A stretch of DNA of 64,000 nt from Streptomyces sp. DT2A-34 (GTDB lineage: Bacteria; Actinomycetota; Actinomycetes; Streptomycetales; Streptomycetaceae), in assembly GCF_030499515.1 (NCBI RefSeq), contig NZ_JASTWJ010000001.1, forward strand, positions 5,126,001 to 5,190,000, given 5' to 3'. Below are positions 17,422-24,998 of this stretch, one piece after another (the stretch's first letter is position 1; each line of letters begins with the position of its first letter). The translations under genes and the position numbers were made by a program. The notes under the pieces were generated by a model that saw only the letters and a program-made list of their open reading frames with translations, searched no databases and was not told the DNA's origin.

Positions 17422-19032
17422 TCACGCCTTCCCGCACTTGCCGGGACGGGCGTACACCACGAGTTGAGCACCCCGAAGCTGCGTGCGTTCGCAGACCTGG
17501 AAGTCGTCCTTGAGCGTCTTCCGCTTCACCACCTCCTGCGGATACGGATCGAGGGGCTGGCCTGCGGGGTCCATCAGCGCGAGGATCCGGCCAGAGGCCA
17601 GCATCTGCCGACGGATCCCAGCTGCACTGTCCTCGGTTCCTTGCAACGTGCCGGAGGCCGCAGGGGATTGAGCGAGTGCCAAGTCATTCAGCCGCTGGTA
17701 CACCGAGGGGTGCGACAGCAGCCACTCGCGGCGCCGCGACGGCATGAACAGGACTCCGTCTCCTTCGGCTGCGCTACGATCCACGGCCTCTGCAATGGCG
17801 ACAACATCGTCCTTGCGGCTCTCCGGCGTCCGCATAAGAAGGGACCACGGCACCAGGATCGCCAATGCCGCTGCAACCGCCACAATGGCAACACCTACCT
17901 GCCAAAGCCGAGAGAACAGATGCCGCCGACTGATCGCTAGGTCCAGTCCAGCCCCTACAAGTAGCGCCAGCCCCGCCATGGTGTAGATGACGTAGCGGTC
18001 GACATACCACGGCTTCACTAGAGACACCGTCATCAGCAAGCCGGATGGGACGACCAGCAACGAGGCGGAGAAGACAATCAGCACGCGGCGTGAGGCATCT
18101 GAGTCTTGAGTCGCACGTGCCCGCCGAAGCACCCATGCAAGGAGCAACCCGGCTCCTGAGATCGCGGCGTAGTGCCACCACGACGTGAGGCTCGGGCGAC
18201 CTAGCCAACCCAGTTGCCGTTCGGATTGTCCAGCGCTCACCACGGCCAGCGGGATAGTTGCCACGAGTACCCCGACACCACAGGCGGACCATCGATGCCA
18301 GACCGTACGCGTCGCGTGCAGCAACCACAGTGCTACCCCATGCGCGACCATGGCCAGCGCGGCGAACTCATGGAGCCAACAGGCCAGGATCAGAGCCCCG
18401 GCATAGCTCCACCACCAACGACTCTTCGGTTGGGCCAACGCGCGGACGACGAAGTACGTTGACCAGACGACTACTGCGTACACCAACGCGTACGAGCGCC
18501 CCTCCTGAGCGTACTGCTGCACCATCGGCAACACCGCAGAGACCAGCCCGGCGAGGGTACCGACCCGATAGCCGGCTAAACGGGCCCCGAGCGCCCCTAC
18601 TCCGGCCGCGGCCATCGACACTGCCACTACCGAAGGCGCCCGAAGGGCGACGAGTCCTCCGTCCCACATGCTGAAGACCACGTGCATGACGAGGTAGTAC
18701 AAGCCGTGCACAGCATCAATGTGCCCGAGCAGCGTCCAGATGTCGCTCAGTGACCGATGCGCCACCTGGTACGTAACGGACTCGTCTCGCCACATGCTGT
18801 TCTGGCGGTCAATTCCCCACATTCCCACGACCAGAGAAGCTGCGAAGGGAATTCCCATCGGCGCGAGTCGGCGTAGGGCAAGACGCCGGTGACGTGGTGA
18901 CGGTCGAAGCACGACGGTCCCAGTGCTGTCAGCGGAGGATGAACTCCGTTCCGTCTGCTGGCTGATGATTCCCTCCCGGGGCCGGTGTGACTCTGCTGCT
19001 GCGGCTGGTCGTGCGGAGCCGTCGGTCAGCAC
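17422..19032 (-). CDS. GT39/ArnT-like polytopic glycosyltransferase (copy 2)
   Basis: About 536 residues from GTG at 19032, which overlaps the upstream stop region (GTGCTGA). After a disordered basic N-terminus there are about 10-12 membrane helices. The first large loop begins MWRDESVTY, with the acidic pair of GT-C enzymes that use polyprenyl-phosphate sugars; EGRSYALVYA is a second family signature. The C-terminus is a small soluble domain. It would transfer a sugar (mannose-type donor likely) to lipid or protein on the outer face. It is a paralogue of the next gene. Confidence 0.85.
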   Translation of the reverse strand: MLTDGSARPAAAAESHRPREGIISQQTERSSSSADSTGTVVLRPSPRHRRLALRRLAPMGIPFAASLVVGMWGIDRQNSMWRDESVTYQVAHRSLSDIWTLLGHIDAVHGLYYLVMHVVFSMWDGGLVALRAPSVVAVSMAAAGVGALGARLAGYRVGTLAGLVSAVLPMVQQYAQEGRSYALVYAVVVWSTYFVVRALAQPKSRWWWSYAGALILACWLHEFAALAMVAHGVALWLLHATRTVWHRWSACGVGVLVATIPLAVVSAGQSERQLGWLGRPSLTSWWHYAAISGAGLLLAWVLRRARATQDSDASRRVLIVFSASLLVVPSGLLMTVSLVKPWYVDRYVIYTMAGLALLVGAGLDLAISRRHLFSRLWQVGVAIVAVAAALAILVPWSLLMRTPESRKDDVVAIAEAVDRSAAEGDGVLFMPSRRREWLLSHPSVYQRLNDLALAQSPAASGTLQGTEDSAAGIRRQMLASGRILALMDPAGQPLDPYPQEVVKRKTLKDDFQVCERTQLRGAQLVVYARPGKCGKA

Positions 19033-20600
19033 TTCCCCTTGCGCACGTGTACCTCGATGCGGGCTGTGCCCAGGGCTCGGCTGCTGCACGGTGTGAACCA
19101 CCGTTTCAACAGGCGCTGTTTGACACGCTCCCCCTCAGTTGACTCAGCAGCCTCGCGCGCCGGTTCACGCAGCACCACAATGCGTGACGCATGCAACATG
19201 CGCTGTCGGAGCTCTTCGGGAGGTGCTTCAGCGCCATAGAGAGTGCGCGAGGCATGAGGGGATGAAGCCACGGAGAGGTCAGTGAGCCCGAGTGACCTGG
19301 GAGTTCGTTGCAGTGCCCACACCCGCCGACTTCCGGGGACAAAGAGCACCCCGTCACCGAGCCTGGCAGCCTGCTCCAACGCATGTGAGATAGCCGTGAC
19401 ATCGTCAGCGCGGCTGGCCGGACTCCGCAGGTGCGAAACGGCTGGCACCTCCACTGCCAGAGCTGCGGCGACCACCGTTACAAGGATGATTTCGCGGCGA
19501 CGATGCAGCGCCCCCCACAGCGCCTCCAGCGCCGTACCTGCCAACAGAGCCAGCCCGGCCTGGGCATACAGCACGTACCGATCGACATAGAGGGGCTTCA
19601 CCGTGGACGCCAGCAGGAGCAGCGCGGGCGGGACCAGCAGCAGGGGCAGACTGAGCGACGGCAGGTCCAACGCCGCGGGCTGTACACGAGGTCCACTCAT
19701 GCCGAGCCGGGTCAGCAGCGCCGCGCAGACGAGTCCGACGACGGCCAACAGCGCGAACCCGGCCACATCGCTTGCAAAGGACACTTCGATCCAAGCGACC
19801 TGCTGTGCCTGCCGCATGCTCAACAACATCAGTGGAGCGGCGAGCATGACAGAACAAGCGGCCACTGTTCCCCAAGCCCGGGTCACAGCACGCGGCACGT
19901 GAGCGACGAGCAGCGTCACACCGTGCGCGGCCAAAGCGAGAATGGCGAATTCGTGCAACAGAATCGCCAGAGAGGTCAACAGTCCGTATCCCACCCATGC
20001 GGCGAAACGGGGACGCGTGCAGGCTCTCAGTAGAGCCCAGGTGGCAGCGACCACCAGTGCCGTCACGAGGGCGTAGGAGCGTCCCTCCTGCGTATAGCGC
20101 TGAACCACTGGCAGGAGGGTGAACACGACGCCAGCCAATAAGCCGCAGCTCGGCCCAACCAGCCGCCGGCCGATGGCGGCAACCCCGGCCGCGGCACACG
20201 CCATAGCGACTACGGACGGCAGCCGGAGGGCGACGACACCGCCCTCCCACAGTCGGAACACGCCGTGCATCAACAGGTAGTACAAACCGTGAACGGCGTC
20301 GGCATGACCCAATGTCGCCCACAACACTGACAGTGGCCGGTGGGCCATGTCGTATGTGACTGCCTCGTCCATCCACAACGATCCCTGCCGCCGGATCCCC
20401 CAGAGCCCACTGACCAAGGTGAGGACGAACGGGACGAGGAGATCCAGCCGCCGAGCAACTCGGCCACGTGAGCGCTGTGCCAGCAAGCGGGTGGACGGCG
20501 GCGATCCGGAGATGGGGCGGAGTGCCTGCGAGACGGAAATGGCGGACCGGCTTTCGTCGAGGTCAGGTCGATGTCGACCTGACCCAATCAGCCGGTTCAT
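19026..20600 (-). CDS. GT39/ArnT-like polytopic glycosyltransferase (copy 1)
   Basis: About 524 residues if the ATG at 20600 is the start; the frame is open to 20762, but that extension looks random. It has the same architecture as the downstream gene: SLWMDEAVTYDMAHR in the first loop, HADAVHGLYYLLMHG, EGRSYALV and a C-terminal soluble domain. The two genes overlap by 7 bases and probably arose by tandem duplication. They are the last genes of the element 1 cargo before its right end. Confidence 0.85.
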   Translation of the reverse strand: MNRLIGSGRHRPDLDESRSAISVSQALRPISGSPPSTRLLAQRSRGRVARRLDLLVPFVLTLVSGLWGIRRQGSLWMDEAVTYDMAHRPLSVLWATLGHADAVHGLYYLLMHGVFRLWEGGVVALRLPSVVAMACAAAGVAAIGRRLVGPSCGLLAGVVFTLLPVVQRYTQEGRSYALVTALVVAATWALLRACTRPRFAAWVGYGLLTSLAILLHEFAILALAAHGVTLLVAHVPRAVTRAWGTVAACSVMLAAPLMLLSMRQAQQVAWIEVSFASDVAGFALLAVVGLVCAALLTRLGMSGPRVQPAALDLPSLSLPLLLVPPALLLLASTVKPLYVDRYVLYAQAGLALLAGTALEALWGALHRRREIILVTVVAAALAVEVPAVSHLRSPASRADDVTAISHALEQAARLGDGVLFVPGSRRVWALQRTPRSLGLTDLSVASSPHASRTLYGAEAPPEELRQRMLHASRIVVLREPAREAAESTEGERVKQRLLKRWFTPCSSRALGTARIEVHVRKGKC

Positions 20601-21100
20601 TGATGGGCAGCCCGCCCTCCAACCACCAATCAATTCAGTTGCCAGCGCACTCCTGCATTCCCTGGCTGGGGCGCAGACCCGGTCCTTATCCACCTGTTCG
20701 GGCTGGGGCCAGCGTGGGGCGAGACCAGGCGGGCCCGTCGTGCCACGCTCAGGCAGCTCCACAGCCCGCCCGGGTTAGTGGGTCTGGGCGTGATCCGTTT
20801 GACGGCAGCATTGACGGCAACGACAGCACACCGAGGTTGACGATCACGACGGTCAGTGACCAGCGCGAATGTAAGTAAAGTCCCAGCCCAACGGGGTGCC
20901 CGATCCTACGGATCAGAAGGTCGTGCTCCACGAGAAAGATCATGGCGGCGCCGCTGAGGAGTCCTGCTCTGTGCCAGCGCCGCGAGTACGGTGCTTTCCC
21001 TATGCTGGCGTGAGGCCGTGGACGGTGTGCTGATCACTGGCGGCCGAGAGCAGGGCAAGTGGACCCCGTGTGGACCACGTACCCCGAGCGGCGTCCGCGC
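20601..21100. other. Right end of element 1: non-coding, with remnant of a tRNA-Arg att site and two arm-type repeats
   Basis: Two direct repeats (TGACGGCAGC at 20800 and TGACGGCAAC at 20812) have the same 12-bp phasing as the pair at 55414 and 55426 near attR of element 2. Bases 20897-20921 are identical to 55511-55535, including the anticodon arm of tRNA-Arg(ACG), but the T-arm and acceptor are lost. I see no gene in this stretch; the short minus-strand frame at 20749-20943 is probably spurious. Confidence 0.7.
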
Positions 21101-21186
21101 CCGGTACGCTGTACCCGCTCCGCCCCTGGTGGGCGGTGCGCAGGTGGGTTGCCCGAGCGGCCTAAGGGAACGGTCTTGAAAACCGT
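21101..21186 (+). repeat. Right 86-bp direct repeat bounding element 1
   Basis: It is identical to 2679-2764. It contains the region upstream of, and the 5' half of, the intact tRNA-Ser(TGA). Confidence 0.9.
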
Positions 21187-21227
21187 CGTGGCGCGAGTCA
21201 CCGTGGGTTCAAATCCCACACCCACCG
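21143..21227 (+). tRNA. tRNA-Ser(TGA)
   Basis: A complete class II tRNA without encoded CCA. Acceptor GGTGGGT pairs perfectly with ACCCACC, discriminator G at 21227. Long variable arm and T-arm GTGGG-TTCAAAT-CCCAC. Anticodon TGA in the loop CTTGAAAA. This is the intact version of the chimeric gene at 2721. Confidence 0.95.
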
Positions 21228-21254
21228 CTTGTCAGGCGGCATAAGGCCAGGTGA

Positions 21255-21286
21255 GAAGGGGGGCCCGGATTTTCGGGCGCCCCTTC
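21255..21286 (+). terminator. Terminator after tRNA-Ser(TGA)
   Basis: Arms 21255-21267 and 21274-21286 form a 13-bp stem with one mismatch, around a T-rich loop, followed by TTGC. Confidence 0.65.
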
Positions 21287-21380
21287 TTGCAGTCGGGCCG
21301 CGTGGAGTGGCCGAAGCGGTTCGCATGCTGGGCACGTCATGTATGCCGGGCAACAGCATGAAGGCGGGCTTTGGTGTGGC

Positions 21381-21719
21381 TCACGACTTCGTCGCGGTAG
21401 TCCGCTTCGAGGTTCTGCCTCCGCCGGTGCGGGTTCGCCCGGGGGGACCGGCGGCCGTGTTCTTCCGGCTGCCTCCGGCCTTCGCTGGGCCTGGAGCGGT
21501 CGGCCACTTGAACTCGATCTCCAGCTCGATCTCTCCGTCACTGACCTCGACCTCGATCTCGCCGCGAAGGTCGTCCGGTATCGGCAGGCTCAGCTTCCAA
21601 GGGGCGAGTTCCAGTTCGGCATCCCCGCCTTCCCGCAGTGCGGTCGCGAGCGCATCGAGCTGATCGGCCGCCTCAAGGCGGGACAGCGAGCGCTTCTGCT
21701 CAAGCTTGAGAACCTGCAT
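21381..21719 (-). CDS. Amphi-Trp domain protein
   Basis: 112 residues from ATG at 21719, which has GGAG 8 bases upstream. The core runs from LEQKRSLSRLEAADQLDALA through ELELAPWKLSLPIPDDL to IELEIEFKWP, the amphi-Trp pattern of alternating acidic and hydrophobic strands ending in a Trp. A Lys/Arg/Thr-rich disordered tail follows. The domain is common in Actinobacteria and halophilic archaea. Its function is unknown, although the basic tail suggests nucleic-acid contact. Confidence 0.85.
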   Translation of the reverse strand: MQVLKLEQKRSLSRLEAADQLDALATALREGGDAELELAPWKLSLPIPDDLRGEIEVEVSDGEIELEIEFKWPTAPGPAKAGGSRKNTAAGPPGRTRTGGGRTSKRTTATKS

Positions 21720-21830
21720 GGCGTCTCCGATCCAGCGCAAAGCAAGCAGATAGAGACCATTTTGGTGCTGATTGCCAAGCCGGACATCTTGCCGGGACAC
21801 ACCCACCGGTGCGGCGTCGGCGGCGACGGA

Positions 21831-22361
21831 TCAGTGTCCCGGCTGCTGCGCCCGTAGCAGCCTCAACTGCCCGATCTCCGCGACGTTCTTCATCAGTTCG
21901 GCGTTCACCCAGCCGATCATGTGGGCGACGGTGTACTGCGGGTCGTTCGGCCAGGGGAACGGCGCCGTGGCGTCCAGGTCCGTGTCGTCGAGCCGTTCCA
22001 GCGCGGCCAGCCAGTCCGCACGCAGGTCCCGAAGCCAGGCGACGGTCGCCATCCCGTCGTCGGGCCAGGTGACGTCGGTCCGCTCCCGGGGCGGGCGGCC
22101 CCGCAGATGGTCGGTGGCCACGCTCCACCACCAGCCGATGTGCCAGCTCACCCAGGCGATGGTCGGCACGGGGACGGGATCGGGCTCGGTGTCCGCCCAG
22201 TCCGGTACCCAGGTGCCGTCGGCTGCCGGACGCACCGTCCAGCAGTGCGGCCCCGGTTCCCACAGGAAGTCCTCGGGGCGGAGCCGTTCGAGGTGGTACT
22301 CGAACAACGCCCAGGTGAGATCGGACTGCCAGCGCATCAGGTCACGTCGGGAAATGCTCAT
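21831..22361 (-). CDS. DinB-family protein
   Basis: 176 residues from the ATG at 22361 (an upstream ATG at 22415 is less likely). It has the DinB four-helix metal-binding pattern: W-rich N-terminal helix, VSWHIGWWWSVATDHL carrying the first His, and the last-helix VAHMIGWVNAELMKN with another His. Members are thiol- or metal-dependent transferases or of unknown function. It is adjacent to a gene that starts 600 bases upstream on the same strand and overlaps its 3' end. Confidence 0.85.
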   Translation of the reverse strand: MSISRRDLMRWQSDLTWALFEYHLERLRPEDFLWEPGPHCWTVRPAADGTWVPDWADTEPDPVPVPTIAWVSWHIGWWWSVATDHLRGRPPRERTDVTWPDDGMATVAWLRDLRADWLAALERLDDTDLDATAPFPWPNDPQYTVAHMIGWVNAELMKNVAEIGQLRLLRAQQPGH

Positions 22362-22965
22362 CGGCCGACCCTGGCAGACGGGTTCCCCCTCGGGGCAAGT
22401 CGATTTCTCCGCCACGGCTGTCGTTGGAGGGGCGTGGGGCCAGAGGTCGTAGTCCCGTTCCAGGCGGTAGGCCCGGTCTGGGGCTCGTAGGGTCGTCTGG
22501 AGCTCGTAGTCCCGTCTGGAGTTCGCAGTCCGTCCAGAGCTCGTAGTCCCGAGCCAGCCCCTCCCACTCGACTTCCCGCAGTGCCTCCTCCGCGTCGCAG
22601 CCGGACGGCACGCGTGCGGTGGGCTGGAACCAGATGATCGTGAGGGCGGAGCGATACAGGACCGGGTCGCGGTCGCGGTCGAGGGCCGTGGAGTGGAAGG
22701 CGCCCACGCAGGCCACCCACGGCAGCACCTCGACCGGGCCGAACGCGCCCGCGTACTGGTCGGGATACTCGCGCGGCGGCGGAACGAGGTGCACCGGCAC
22801 GGCGGGGTGGGCGTGCTCCGCGGCGCGGAGGAGGCCCTTGATCTTCATGTCGTTGACCGGCTTGCACGGGTAGCCCTCCAGCATTCCGCCGTACGTCGAG
22901 GAGAACCGCAGCTCGGAGAGGTCGAGCGAGCGGCCGGACGTGAGGACGACGCGGGTCAGCGACAT
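22342..22965 (-). CDS. Conserved hypothetical protein
   Basis: 207 residues from ATG at 22965. The ordered part (about residues 1-150) begins SLTRVVLTSGRSLDLSELRFSS and includes GMLEGYPCKPVND and AALTIIWFQP-like strands. The Pro/Gly/Arg-rich remainder overlaps the DinB start and is probably disordered. I know it only as a streptomycete hypothetical family. No catalytic motif is visible. Confidence 0.7.
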   Translation of the reverse strand: MSLTRVVLTSGRSLDLSELRFSSTYGGMLEGYPCKPVNDMKIKGLLRAAEHAHPAVPVHLVPPPREYPDQYAGAFGPVEVLPWVACVGAFHSTALDRDRDPVLYRSALTIIWFQPTARVPSGCDAEEALREVEWEGLARDYELWTDCELQTGLRAPDDPTSPRPGLPPGTGLRPLAPRPSNDSRGGEIDLPRGGTRLPGSADEHFPT

Positions 22966-23104
22966 GGTCGGCACTCCAGGGCGGTGGTGCATCTGGCTCC
23001 CGTGCGTTTCAAGGTCTGTCAGGCGCCTGCGAGCCTCGGTTGTCCTGTCGGCGCCTGAGAGGCCCGGGCACCCCGTCGGGCGTGCCGGACCCCGGGCGCG
23101 CCCG

Positions 23105-23971
23105 TCAGGGCCGGTGCGCCGTCATCCGCGCAGCCGACGCGATCGTCGCGCGGGCCTCGCGCTCGGTCAGGCCGGTGTTGAGGGCCGCCTCGACGAGGGG
23201 GTCGGTGAGGGCGGGGCCGATGCCGTCCTCGTAGGCGCGGCAGGCGGCCCAGAACAGGCGGGTGTTGCGCTGGCCCTCGTGGGCGGCGAGCACGAACTGG
23301 ACGAGTCCTTGCCCGTGACCGCCGGTCGACGGGGGCGTGGGGTGGTGCGTGCGGGGCGGAGGGAGCAGAAGGCGCAGGAGGGCGCGCGGACAGGGCGCGG
23401 GGGTGATGTGGGAGGTGCCGGGGGCGGTGCTGTAGACGCCGTGGTCGGTGCGGGAGCCGGGGCCGACGAGGTAGCCGCCGGCGCCGCGGATGTCGATGCC
23501 GGGTGCGAGGCGGCCCGCCGAGTTGGGGACGACGACGTCGGGCGGGCCGGTCAGCCAGAGGTGGCGGCCGCCGCTGGGGGTCAGGACGACCACCGTGGGC
23601 GGAATCGTGAACAGGTGGCGCAGCGCCAGTTCGCGCAGGGCGGCCGAGGAGTCCGTACCGGATTTGGTGTCGAGGTCGATGCCGATCAGGTGGTGCGGCG
23701 GCAGGCCGCACGCGATGCCGTAGCCCGTGGCCCAGGGGGCGGCCGCGAAGAGTTCGCGGATGCGGGCGGGGTCGGTGGAGGCGTCGTAGACCCCGTGCCC
23801 GAAGCGGCCGCACTCGCCGTGGCAGGGGGCGGGGCCGGGGTCGTCGCGGTGCGGGGAGCGCAGGGCCGGGAGCTTCGTCCGGGACAGGGGGATGACGGCC
23901 AGTCCGCGTTCGGCGGCTGACAGGGCGTGTGCGAGGGCCAGAGTCGTGGCCTGCCGGTCGGTGGTGGCCAT
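23105..23971 (-). CDS. Bifunctional DNA primase/polymerase (PrimPol) domain protein
   Basis: 288 residues. An archaeo-eukaryotic primase core: GLAVIPLS near the N-terminus, LIGIDLDTK with the metal-binding acidic pair, TPSGGRHLW with the catalytic His, and GIDIRGAGGYLVGPGS. No helicase domain follows; the C-terminal 60 residues form a helical tail. Stand-alone PrimPols can prime or bypass damaged DNA. A LexA-box-like palindrome just upstream of the start fits a damage-inducible role (inference). Confidence 0.85.
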   Translation of the reverse strand: MATTDRQATTLALAHALSAAERGLAVIPLSRTKLPALRSPHRDDPGPAPCHGECGRFGHGVYDASTDPARIRELFAAAPWATGYGIACGLPPHHLIGIDLDTKSGTDSSAALRELALRHLFTIPPTVVVLTPSGGRHLWLTGPPDVVVPNSAGRLAPGIDIRGAGGYLVGPGSRTDHGVYSTAPGTSHITPAPCPRALLRLLLPPPRTHHPTPPSTGGHGQGLVQFVLAAHEGQRNTRLFWAACRAYEDGIGPALTDPLVEAALNTGLTEREARATIASAARMTAHRP

Positions 23972-23981
23972 GACTCTATGT

Positions 23982-23997
23982 TCGTACGAATGTTCGA
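23982..23997. promoter_or_regulatory. LexA (SOS) box-like site upstream of the PrimPol gene
   Basis: Read on the gene strand it is TCGAACATTCGTACGA. The actinobacterial LexA consensus is TCGAAC-N4-GTTCGA, so 11 of 12 defined bases match. It ends 10 bases before the ATG, where a bound repressor would block transcription or RNA polymerase clearance. Confidence 0.55.
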
Positions 23998-24028
23998 AGA
24001 AAGAAAGGGGGGAGGGGTGTGACCCGAC

Positions 24029-24064
24029 GGACGACTCGCCGGACGACTCGCCGGGCGACTCGCC
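24029..24064. repeat. Three tandem 12-bp repeats in an otherwise gene-free stretch
   Basis: GGACGACTCGCC occurs twice exactly and a third time with one change (GGGCGACTCGCC). The gap 23972-24372 holds the SOS-like box, these repeats and presumably the promoter of the secreted protein at 24373. I see no gene in it. Confidence 0.6.
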
Positions 24065-24372
24065 GGTTCGGCGGGGGTTCGCCGCGGACTGCTGGAACCT
24101 TTCGCCCCTTGTGGGGCTTGAGGCGGTGCTGTCCGTACCGCCCGTCTTGGGCGGCTAGAAGTGGCGAAAGGGTTTATCGACTTGTCATCACGCTTCAGGG
24201 CGAATGGGCGCTTCCGGGGTGGTTCGCCGGGGATTCGGTGGGCAACTCTGAACTCGCGACGTCGTGCACAGCTCCAGGGTGGTCGGCCAACTGCCTTGGA
24301 AGAAGCAGTACTTCATGCACTACCTATGCGTCCGGCTGGGGAGCCTGGGCGCACCTGTTCTGGAGGAACAAC

Positions 24373-24699
24373 ATGGCAAGCATCCGTACCGCCCGCGTCA
24401 TCGCAGCCGTCTCCGCACTCCCGCTCGCCGCCGTACTGTTCACCGGCGTCGCGACGGCGGACAGCGGCGCCTTCGCGGACGACGGATCCAGCGTGGCCGT
24501 CACGAACGCCGCCCAGGGCCTCATCGGCAGCGGGGTCGGCGGCGACAACTACGGCACCTCGTCCACCACACAGCAGCAGGCGACCGGCTCCGGTGCCTCG
24601 AACCAGAGCAACACGGCCCAGGTCAACGGCTCGGCGTTCACGGCCGTCAACCAGGGCAACGACAACACGGCCGTCAACTTCACTCCGCTCTGGTGGTGA
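24373..24699 (+). CDS. Small secreted surface-type protein
   Basis: 108 residues with GAGGAACA before the ATG. A signal peptide is cleaved after GVATAD. The mature 78 residues are rich in Gly, Ser, Asn, Gln and Thr, with repeated N-Q-(S/G)-N segments (GASNQSNTAQVNG, AVNQGNDNTAV), no Cys, and end in LWW. This looks like an extracellular beta-repeat or cell-wall-associated peptide, in the style of small aerial-mycelium surface proteins. It is not a chaplin: the chaplin Cys pair and motifs are absent. Confidence 0.75.
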   Translation: MASIRTARVIAAVSALPLAAVLFTGVATADSGAFADDGSSVAVTNAAQGLIGSGVGGDNYGTSSTTQQQATGSGASNQSNTAQVNGSAFTAVNQGNDNTAVNFTPLWW

Positions 24700-24705
24700 G
24701 CTGAG

Positions 24706-24808
24706 GGGGCCGGCGCCCCGGTGCTCAGGCGCCGGCCCTCTCGGATCTGTGGGGTGTGCTGTGGGGTGCAACGCGTCTGCGCGGCGGTACTTCGGTGCCG
24801 CCGCGCAG
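24706..24808 (+). terminator. Two strong stem-loops after the secreted protein
   Basis: A first stem pairs GGGCCGGCGCC with GGCGCCGGCCC around 24706-24742. A second stem has arms 24777-24790 and 24795-24808 with loop TTCG-like. The remainder up to 24998 has short C/T-rich repeats of the type CCTTCCGGTGACC but no gene. Confidence 0.6.
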
Positions 24809-24998
24809 GCGTTTTCCGTGTTCCTCCTGGCTTTCCGTGTCCCTCCTGGCCTTTTCGCGGCCTTCCGGTGACCTCCGACGGCCTTCTGGTGACCTGTGAC
24901 GGCCCGCTGCGGCCTTGACAGTGCTGCACATCTGACGGACAGTCAGAAATCTTCGTCAGTGCGATGCGCCGTGGGGCGATGAGGACGAGGGGGCGACG

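Larger units (their letters stand above)
2679..21186. mobile_element. Element 1: decayed AICE-like integrative element at tRNA-Ser(TGA)
   Basis: It is bounded by 86-bp direct repeats. The backbone order on the minus strand is int, xis, repSA-type initiator, tra/spd and two small genes, with a divergent GntR repressor. This is the order of pSAM2-type AICEs and of element 2 in this window. About 11 kb of cargo lies to the right of the repressor. The integrase is frameshifted and the transfer gene is an internal-deletion fusion, so autonomous excision and transfer are unlikely. The right end also contains a piece of a tRNA-Arg att site (20800-20921), which points to a composite origin. Confidence 0.8.

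Noticed and set aside
20749..20943. A 64-residue minus-strand ORF in the right end of element 1
   Set aside because: It spans the att remnant and arm repeats; similar translations from the homologous stretch near 55450 are not conserved as protein.
24164..24372. Possible riboswitch or RNA gene in the leader of the small secreted protein
   Set aside because: Only short G-rich stems are visible, and none matches a known riboswitch core.
24373..24699. Chaplin or rodlin identity for the small secreted protein
   Set aside because: It lacks the chaplin Cys pair and GN-rich motif and the rodlin pattern; only a general secreted surface-protein call is justified.
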